Assembly (NCBI RefSeq): GCF_001625215.2
Contig: NC_030387.2
Span: 40,323,606-40,387,605, forward strand
Source of the DNA: Daucus carota subsp. sativus
Taxonomy: Eukaryota > Streptophyta > Magnoliopsida > Apiales > Apiaceae
Direction: 5' to 3'
Length of the DNA stretch: 64,000 bases
Shown: one piece after another, positions 56,872-64,000 of the stretch
Layout: every line of letters starts with the position of its first letter
Numbering within the stretch: the first letter of the stretch is position 1
Notes under the pieces: generated by a model
Database searches by the model: none
What the model was told of the DNA's origin: nothing
The model's input: the letters and a program-made list of their open reading frames with translations, nothing else
Program-made: the position numbers and the translations under genes

Positions 56872-58412
56872 CCTCCCTCCCTCTCCCTCCCCCTCATCTC
56901 TGCATGCACTGTGTCATATATATGATATGGTTGTTCTCATTTTTTTAACTGTTGCATTAGGTAACGTCGTCTCCTTTGCGGTGTTTCTTGCACCAATGTA
57001 AGTCATCTTTAATTATATATATCAATTCATGTCTTTTTTTTCTTTCAGCGAAAATTAATTTATTTTATATGGAGTTCTTAATAGTCACTACCTTATTAAA
57101 ATTCTACTGCATGCAGACCAACATTCCATAAAGTTGACAAGAAGAAAGCAACTGAAGGGTTCCAGTCAGTTCCCTATGTGGTTGCACTATTCAGTGCCAT
57201 GCTATGGATCTACTACGCATTGCTCAAATCCAACACTCTCCTTCTCATCACCATCAACTCAGCTGGCTGTGTCCTTCAGACTATCTACATCTCTATCTTT
57301 CTCATTTACGCTCCTCCAAAAGCCAGGGTTAGTTCAATTAAAAGGATGGTTGTAAAAATCGGAATCAGTATTAATATTGCGTGGAGTTGCTGATTCAGAT
57401 TAATCGGATGATCAGTGTTTAATCGGATCAAAAATCGGATATATTATATTATAATGATATTTAATATATTAGTTTAATATACTATACTATATTTCATTTA
57501 AGAAGAATTTATAGTGATTAATCGAATTTAAAAAATTCGAATCAGGCACACAACTTGTAAAGGATTCATCGGAAAGTTTAGAACCTGATTAAAATTTGAA
57601 TGTAACGTATCACTTTAAAATGCTCATGCAGATCCAGACCCTTGAACTTCTAGTTTCAACGAACGTAGTCGGATTCGGCCTCATCGTTATCTTAGCTCAG
57701 TTTGCTGCGAAAGGAGCAGCAGACCGTGTAGCAATCGTCGGTTGGATTTGCCTCATCTTTTCTGTATGCGTATTCGTTGCCCCCCTCTGCATTGTGGTAA
57801 ATAATCCATTAATTCTCAAGCTATTTTCTTTGATGAATGTAGCCAAACTAATTCATTTACGCATGAAATGTACAGAGACAAGTTATGAGAACAAAAAGCG
57901 TGGAGTACATGCCATTCCTTTTATCCTTGTTTCTCACTTTAAGTGCTGTTATGTGGTTCTTTTATGGCCTCCTACTCAAAGACTACAACATTGCTGTAAG
58001 TACATGATACCGCATCGAAACTAATGTTCGAGTCTCCCGCGAGCCTAAGCTCTAATACCATAACGTTAAGTGACCGATTCTTTCAAAATCAAGATGTTGG
58101 AAAAAAGGCTTAACATGATCATATTAAATTCTAAAGATTAATTGCATTAAATTGAGACTAATTACTGATTAATCTACTTTCTTATTGTGTTACTATTAGC
58201 TTCCAAACGTGCTGGGATTTACATTCGGGATTCTTCAAATGGTGTTGTACATGGTCTACAAAAACACCAAGAAAAATGCAATCGAACCCGAAAACCTTCC
58301 CGAGTTAGCTCAAGATGATCCGGTGATTATAATCGATGACAAGAATCTTCCAGAGTTGAAAGCAAAGATTGATGATGTGATGAGGCTGAGCGCAATGTTT
58401 GTTCGGAGATGA
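56732..58412 (+). CDS. SWEET sugar transporter copy 1, C-terminal frameshift
   Basis: A plasma-membrane bidirectional sugar uniporter of the MtN3/saliva family; N-terminal wording fits clade III (sucrose-type) SWEETs. Six exons in consistent phase: 56732-56777, 56961-56997, 57117-57327, 57632-57796, 57876-57995 and 58200-58412, giving 263 residues. Seven helices are all encoded: helices 1-3 in exons 1-3 (APIPTF motif across the exon 2/3 border), 4-5 in exon 4, 6 in exon 5 ([12 protein letters not shown]), and 7 in exon 6. After SAM the frame reads FVRR and stops at 58412. The tandem copy reads SAMVCSEM and continues about 28 more residues. One missing G near 58397 explains this; the lost tail frame is still readable to about 58490. 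The transport core looks intact. Confidence 0.9.
56826..56900. repeat. (CT)n tract in SWEET copy 1 intron 1
   Basis: Pure CT repeats followed by CCCT units. A longer, more irregular equivalent is present in the same intron of copy 2. Confidence 0.9.
57345..57600. mobile_element. GATTAATC-rich element remnant in SWEET copy 1 intron 3
   Basis: AAAAATCGGAATC, CAGATTAATCGGATGATCAG and GATTAATCGAATT recall the hAT-type MITE at 59959-60298, without clear termini. It is absent from the same intron of copy 2, which is only 53 bases long. Confidence 0.5.
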
Positions 58413-58760
58413 ATTCGAACGAGAATGAGCTTGATGTGATTGAAATTCAAGTCGTGGTGCCTAAAAAACAACTCATTCCTCTTGCTTGATCAAGTGATGA
58501 ATGTTTGAAAAATTTGGTGGATCGTACGTAGTTTAATCGTACCTACTTATGGATCTGTATTGCGTAGTGTATCTTCACTATCTTGTATCTTCACTATTTG
58601 TATTCTGATTTATTTTCAATTTTAGATCCATTTTTATTTATTATACAAATATATATTTTTCATCTTAAAATTAAAAATGATTTAAAATTCGGGATCCAGA
58701 CCAGGACAAACAGGTTGTTTTCCAAAGATACAGGGGAAATCATTGTAGACTACTCTATTA

Positions 58761-59018
58761 CTCCCTACGTTCCATTAGTTATCACTTTTGGGTTTGTATC
58801 GGTCAAATTGACCAAAATTTGACTGAAATTTATTAATATTTTATTAAGTGAAAAAATAAAAAAATAAAAATATCACCGGAAATAACTTTTAATCTACTTT
58901 AAGATGTATTTTTCAGTTTTTCAAAATAATGAAAGCGTGACTTATAATCTTTAGTCAAAAATTAGTCAATTTGACCAACAAAAATAAAGATGTGACAATT
59001 AAAAAAATACCAAGAGAG
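58761..59018. mobile_element. Stowaway-like MITE
   Basis: CTCCCTACGTTCCATTAGTT at the left and a degenerate AATACCAAGAGAG right end between TA dinucleotides. The interior matches 43006-43264. Confidence 0.8.
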
Positions 59019-59028
59019 TATAATACTA

Positions 59029-59240
59029 CTCCCTCCGTCCCATTTTAGTTGTTAAATTTGGTTTTATACTGGTCAATTTGACTAAAGTTTGACTGAAATT
59101 TATTAATATTTTATCAATTGACAAAATAAAAAAAATATGTGAAATTACTTTTAATCTACTTTAAGATGTAATTTTCATTTTTTTTAAATAATAAGTGAGT
59201 GATTTATAATCTTTGATCAAAATTTAGTCAATTTAACTTT
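59029..59240. mobile_element. Stowaway-like MITE, right end missing
   Basis: CTCCCTCCGTCCCATTTTAG begins a copy of the same family as the adjacent element, in the same orientation. Homology stops near 59240 before the right inverted end. Confidence 0.75.
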
Positions 59241-59958
59241 GGTTGCATGCAACTATTTTATTTGGTTGCTCAGCCACCGTTGATATCAGAGGGTGACTTT
59301 AACTGTTGACAAAACGAACGTATGTAAATCAACAAAAATCCTGTGCACCAGGCCTTGAGTAAATATCCACCGTCAGATTATTTCTTAATTGCCTGTACTA
59401 CAAAGTTAATCACGAATAATTAGGTCTCCCATTCCACGCTTTGACCAAATTACTTTGCTTCCCTTCCTCCAATTGTAACTAATTACCAGTTTTTTATTTC
59501 TAATCCCATTTCCGTATTGCAGTGCAGCCGTCTGTAAATAAGCACATTATTTTAATAATAGATTTGTGATAGTGCAGGAAAATAGTGGGTATAATAGTGC
59601 TTGTTTAATAAAAAAAAAGTATAAAATAGAGAAGTAGTGGTGTAATAGTGAAAAGTAATGTTCAAAAATCGTAAGTATGATAGGTTCATTCTTTTTGGAA
59701 TGTCCTAAAAAGGAAATGAGGTCATATAAAATTGGACAGATGTGATAATAAAAATAAAAGTAATTTACGAGTAATTTAAAAAATAACTTGAACTAATTTA
59801 TGAATTTAAGTCGGTTGCTGACTTATTTCTGATTTTAAATCGGTTTTAGACTTATTATATAACCAGATATTTTTCAGTTTAAAATAAGAAACAATTATAA
59901 TTAATTTGGGATTAAAATCAAAACAAATACGCTCTACATATCCACAATCATATGTGAC
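59241..59958. other. AT-rich spacer
   Basis: No gene, RNA or clear repeat is seen between the truncated Stowaway copy and the hAT-type MITE. Confidence 0.5.
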
Positions 59959-60298
59959 CAGTGTTGTAAAAAGCGGGAATCGGACTTAGTCGGTGAAGGC
60001 ACCGTCCAGCGATTAATCGGATAATCGGAGATTAATCGGAGTGATTAATCGGATCATTAATCGTAATTAAATTTAAAGTTTTAAAAAAAAATTCTTTTTA
60101 TTTTAATTTTTTTATATTCACCGATTTTTGACCGACTTTTTCCGATTAATCCCGACTTTTGACCGATTAATCCCGATTTTGGCCGATTTCCTAAAAAAAT
60201 GATTTTTTCACCGATTAACGCTTAATCGAGACGGTGGCCGACCGAACAGCGATTAATCGGCGATTAATCCCGATTAATCGCCGACTTTTAGAACACTG
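59959..60298. mobile_element. hAT-type MITE made of GATTAATC words, 8-bp TSD
   Basis: Ends CAGTGTT / AACACTG are flanked by the perfect 8-base duplication TATGTGAC (59951-59958 and 60299-60306). The interior is dense in GATTAATCGG, GGTGA(A) and CCGACTTTT words in both orientations. 340 bases, no coding. Duplication length and CAGTG terminus indicate hAT. Confidence 0.85.
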
Positions 60299-60306
60299 TA
60301 TGTGAC

Positions 60307-61345
60307 GATAAATATGAAATCGTTCAATAAAAAAATATATAATTAGAAATGATATTGATTTCGAATCCAGACAATACATAAATATGAAAATACATCACAC
60401 GAAGTTGCACCGTCACAAAAACTTGAACTTATGAATCATTACCCCAGAGAGAGTGAATCAACAAATTTTTATGTCGTACATAATTGGGCAACGTATATTT
60501 TCATGTATAGATAGATATTGAGGCACATGTCTACCATTAAGCTCATTGCCACCTTGCATTTGTTGCATTTGTCCAATGAGCCACCTGTATGTTATTTCTG
60601 TTCAATAAATCGTACCTCTGTCTGTCCTTACTCATCTCTTGGGACCACCTGCATCAGTAACAGTCTCTCCACCTCCTCTCAGTGGTCCTCTCCATCAGCT
60701 CTCTCAGTACTGTCTCCATGATCAACAAGAGTAGTGCAATATCTCTCTTATTAGTTTGTTAGAGTCTGGACAGGGTAGTAGTAGTAGTAACAGTCTCTCC
60801 ACCCCTATATAATGCTAGTTGTCTATTTCGTTATTTTCAGAGTTTTGTATTCAAGACTTGAAGGAGCAATAAAATAGTATCTTGTTCCCTCATATAACTG
60901 TTATTGTCATGCTCTTTTAGATGATCACGGAACTGGTATACAGGTGAATCTTTCATTATAAACTGAAAATGAAAATGTCGAGCTGTAAACGTTAAGCCAA
61001 TTGGATCGGTGGGTGACACATCAGAAAGAGCTTGTGGGTCCATCATGGTTTCGGTGGAACCCGAAATAGAAAAAAGATGGGCTTGACCAGCTGTAGTTGT
61101 GCTTCATTGAGTAGTAAACTTTCTAAACTGGGCTGCATGGAGAGCATGCGGAAGCAAAGCCTACATTCCCAGGAATTATACCCCCTACTAACATTTATTT
61201 ATTACTCATAATTAATTTCTTGATGTAATAACAATAATAACTGTAATTTTACAATTAATAACTAATAATAATAAGTAATCATATACATTTATATTATAGA
61301 GATATTGTCAAATCAAGACAAATGTTTTAGAAAAGAAGATAATTA
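60307..61345. other. Spacer upstream of SWEET copy 2
   Basis: No supported gene. Open frames at 60518-60721 (plus) and 60837-61046 (minus) lack domains or splice context. CAGTCTCTCCACC occurs twice (60660 and 60790). A stretch at 61085-61180 (AAGCAAAGCCTACATTCC) resembles 44507-44560. Confidence 0.45.
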
Positions 61346-61579
61346 CTCCCCCGTCCCACTACAGAGTATATATTGGATGACGGGACGCGTCACCATTTTA
61401 ATACTCCTTTAAAGTATATTTGTGTAATTTATTTTTAAGATTTTTTTTTTTGAATAAAAATTTTTATTCAAAAAAAGATATATTAAAAATGAGTCACAGA
61501 AATATAATTTATATATAAAAGTATTGAAATACATGTTGAAGAATAAAAAAAACGTATAAAATTAAATGGGGCGAGAAAG
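61346..61579. mobile_element. Stowaway-like MITE
   Basis: Starts after TA with CTCCCCCGTCCCACTACAGA and ends TTAAATGGGGCGAGAAAG before TA. Related to 63611-63859 (shared GACGGGACGCGTCACC-like and AAACGTATAAAATTAAATGG segments). Confidence 0.75.
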
Positions 61580-61812
61580 TATCTAGAAAAAATAATTAAT
61601 ATCGAAAGGTTTGAGATTGTGGTGAAATATCTCAAGTTATAGCTGAGTAGCTATGAAGCTAGCTAGTGCATAGTTTCCTACAACTGTAAAGAATAATTGT
61701 TGGAAATATCCTGGATCATGAATCCTCCACTACACTCATTAATCTTTATCCTTTAATATTGTAAATAATTTTTATTTTAATATGTTCCACTCTTTTAGCT
61801 CAGATTCTTCCC

Positions 61813-61820
61813 TATATAAA
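61813..61820 (+). promoter_or_regulatory. TATA box of SWEET copy 2
   Basis: TATATAAA followed by CCCTTCACT, 130 bases upstream of the ATG, matching copy 1. Confidence 0.7.
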
Positions 61821-61942
61821 CCCTTCACTGAAGCCTCTGATACATGTACAAGTTTAGTCTAAGATACTGATCAGAAGGAATTAGCTACCACTTTTAATAC
61901 TCTGTAATCTGAGAGATAGTAGTAAGGTTGTTTGCTGAGAAG

Positions 61943-63315
61943 ATGGCTCTTTTATCTGCTCATTGGACTCTTGTGTTTGGTCTTCTAGGTATACTTGCTC
62001 CCAACCCTAGATAGATTCATACACTGCATGGCAACTGCATGCCACTCTCTAGCTCCCCCTCCCTCCCCCCTCTCCTCTCTCCCTCTCTCTCTCTCTCTCC
62101 CCCTCCCCCCTCTCCCTCTCCCCTCCCTGTCGGTCACATACTCTCTCTCTCCCTCCCTCTCTCTATCCCTTTCTCTCTCTCTGTCTCTCCCCCCCTCTCC
62201 CTCTCTCTCTCTCCCTCCCCTTCTCTCTCTCTCTCTCTCTCTCTCTGTCACATACATGCACGTATATGTTATGTTGATTTGTCTGAATAATTTTGTGAAC
62301 TTTCTGCTTTAGGTAACGTCGTCTCCTTTGGAGTGTTTCTTGCACCAATGTAAGTGCCAAACTTTAAGTATTTACTCATCACCTTTTCTTCTTTAATGAA
62401 ACTAATCATTCTCAATCACCTTACTATAATCCTCTCTCCATGCAGACCAACATTCTACAAAGTTTACAAGAAGAAATCAACTGAAGGCTTCAAGTCAGTC
62501 CCCTATGTGGTTGCACTATTCAGCGCCATGCTCCGGATCTACTACGCATTGCTCAAATCCAACACTCTCCTTCTCATCACCATCAACTCAGTTGGCTGCG
62601 TCTTTCAGACCATCTACATCTGCATATTCCTCATTTACGCCCCTCGAAAAGCCAGAGTAAGTTCAATAATAACCAGTCTTGTCAATTACTAATCAAAACC
62701 ATCATGCAGATGCAGACCTTGAAACTCCTCGTCTCGATGAACGTAGTAGGATTCGGCCTCATCGTTATCTTAACTCAGTTTGTTGCGAAAGGAGCTGCAA
62801 ACCGTGTAGTGATTGTCGGCTGGATTTGCCTCATCTTTTCTCTATGCGTCTTTGTCGCCCCCCTCTGCGTCGTGGTAAATTAAATTCTCCGCAGCTATTT
62901 AAATAATTTTACCCGAAACAATATATTTACACATCGAATGCTTAATTGTATAATTAAGAGACTAATTAGTTCTAATTAATCTTTTTTTGTTGTTGTTTCT
63001 TTACAGGTTCCGAACGTGCTGGGATTTACATTCGGGATTCTACAGATGATATTGTACATGGTTTACCGAAACACGAAAAAAGACTCGATCGAAGCGAAGA
63101 AAATTCCCGAATTATTCGAGGATGATTCGGTGATCATAATCGATGATCAGAAACCTCCGGAGCTGAAAGCGAAGACAGATGATGTGATGAGGCTGAGCGC
63201 GATGGTTTGTTCGGAGATGAAGCCGGTTGATAGGAACTCGAACCCGAATGAGCTCGATATGATCGAAATTCAGGTCGTGGTGCCTAAAAAACAAGCCACT
63301 CCGATAGTCGCTTAA
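61943..63315 (+). CDS. SWEET sugar transporter copy 2, exon for helix 6 missing
   Basis: Tandem paralogue of copy 1, same clade III type. Exons: 61943-61988, 62313-62349, 62446-62656, 62710-62874 and 63007-63315. The first four have exactly the same lengths as in copy 1 (46, 37, 211 and 165 bases). The 120-base exon encoding [14 protein letters not shown] through YNIA in copy 1 has no counterpart in the 132-base intron at 62875-63006. Skipping it keeps phase 0, so a 255-residue protein is predicted with transmembrane helix 6 absent and helix 7 ([20 protein letters not shown]) in reversed topology. The cytosolic tail, with [14 protein letters not shown] and the end QVVVPKKQ, is intact. Transport function is doubtful. 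Confidence 0.9.
62058..62252. repeat. CT/CCCT low-complexity tract in SWEET copy 2 intron 1
   Basis: About 195 bases of CTCT and CCCTCCC units, expanded relative to the 75-base tract in copy 1. Open frames across it on both strands are compositional. Confidence 0.9.
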
Positions 63316-63610
63316 TTAATTAAGTGATGATTATCTGTAGGTTAATTTATATCTAATCTCGTGTGTATGGCTCTGTAGTTTCTCATCTATCACCTCCATA
63401 TCTTGTACTTAATTTGAATTAATTATTATGAACTATGGCCTTTTGGCTTTTAGTACTCGAATTCTTCGTAGAAATTCACTTCATCAGTTGCTAAATCTCG
63501 AGCTTCAATACTTTTGACACTAATAATCTTGTGGAGTTAATTTTTGGTGTATTAAGCAAACTTGCACACTTAAAAATGAGTGTATGTGCAGATAATAATT
63601 TTTCTATATA

Positions 63611-63859
63611 CTCCCTCCGTCCCCGTGAGTTATATACATTGGGGGACGGGGACGCGGCACGGACTTTAATGCTCCTGTAAAGTATAGTTTCGTAACATAT
63701 TTTTAAGATTTTTTTTTTCTGAATAAAAGTTTGAATATTATACTTTTATTCAGAAAAAGAAAATTTTAAAAATAAATTATAGAATTATATTTTATAAGAA
63801 CATTGAAGTGCGTGTCGAGCAGTGAAAAAGACGTATAGAATTAAATGGGACAGAGGGAG
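63611..63859. mobile_element. Stowaway-like MITE downstream of SWEET copy 2
   Basis: CTCCCTCCGTCCCCGTGAGT and complementary TTAAATGGGACAGAGGGAG are flanked by TA. 249 bases, no coding. Confidence 0.85.
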
Positions 63860-64000
63860 TAGCAAGAGTCGAATTCGAAGCTAAAATTTTGTGCTTCAAT
63901 ATTTGTAATACTAGTGGCAATGATATAGGTTAAATACTTAAATATAATTAATAATCATATTGATCAGATAACTTTTAGGTATAAAGAAAATAGATAAATT

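Noticed and set aside
60518-61046. Possible small genes between the hAT MITE and SWEET copy 2
   Set aside because: They have no domain, no splice context and a composition like the spacer, so they are not called.

Overview
This is a stretch of plant nuclear DNA, almost certainly from a eudicot. It has short-exon genes with GT-AG introns, plant-specific families (PERK kinase, trichome-birefringence-like acetyltransferase, clade III SWEET, single-exon GH81 glucanase), AT-rich spacers and nearly every major class of plant transposable element. I cannot name the species from sequence alone.

Host genes, left to right: the 3'-truncated proteasome lid gene RPN12 (1-3206, minus); an HMG-box chromatin gene of the HMGB2/3 type (5218-7165, minus); a complete PERK receptor-like kinase of 8 coding exons (9923-16431, minus); a single-exon GH81 endo-1,3-beta-glucanase (19781-21826, minus); tRNA-Leu(AAG) (22860-22940, minus); a TBL xylan/mannan O-acetyltransferase-type gene (24232-27368, minus); a small basic protein gene (37559-37750, plus); a 147-residue membrane/coiled-coil protein gene (52208-52730, minus); and two tandem clade III SWEET sugar transporter genes (56732-58412 and 61943-63315, plus).

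The region from about 28 to 52 kb is a transposon nest whose insertion events can be read from target-site duplications (TSDs). It holds a Harbinger-like element (28060-29630, TSD TAA), a Helitron (30300-31821), a 3.27-kb hAT transposon (32744-36014, 8-bp TSD) broken by a 554-bp long-inverted-repeat element (10-bp TSD) and carrying an exon-intron fragment of an unidentified gene, a 5'-truncated LINE whose RNase H region is split by a 3.2-kb CACTA element (39029-42262, TSD ATA), and a very young 6.94-kb Ty3/gypsy Tat-type LTR retrotransposon (44877-51813, 5-bp TSD GAAGC). That retrotransposon has apparently identical LTRs, lacks reverse transcriptase, and carries a three-exon antisense gene. 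Stowaway-like, Tourist-like and hAT-type MITEs are scattered elsewhere.

The two SWEET copies carry different lesions. Copy 1 has a one-base frameshift that shortens the cytosolic tail. Copy 2 lacks the whole 40-codon exon encoding transmembrane helix 6, although its remaining exons still splice in frame. No CRISPR array or prokaryotic system is present. The most unusual content is the nested, dateable transposon structure and the paired SWEET damage.
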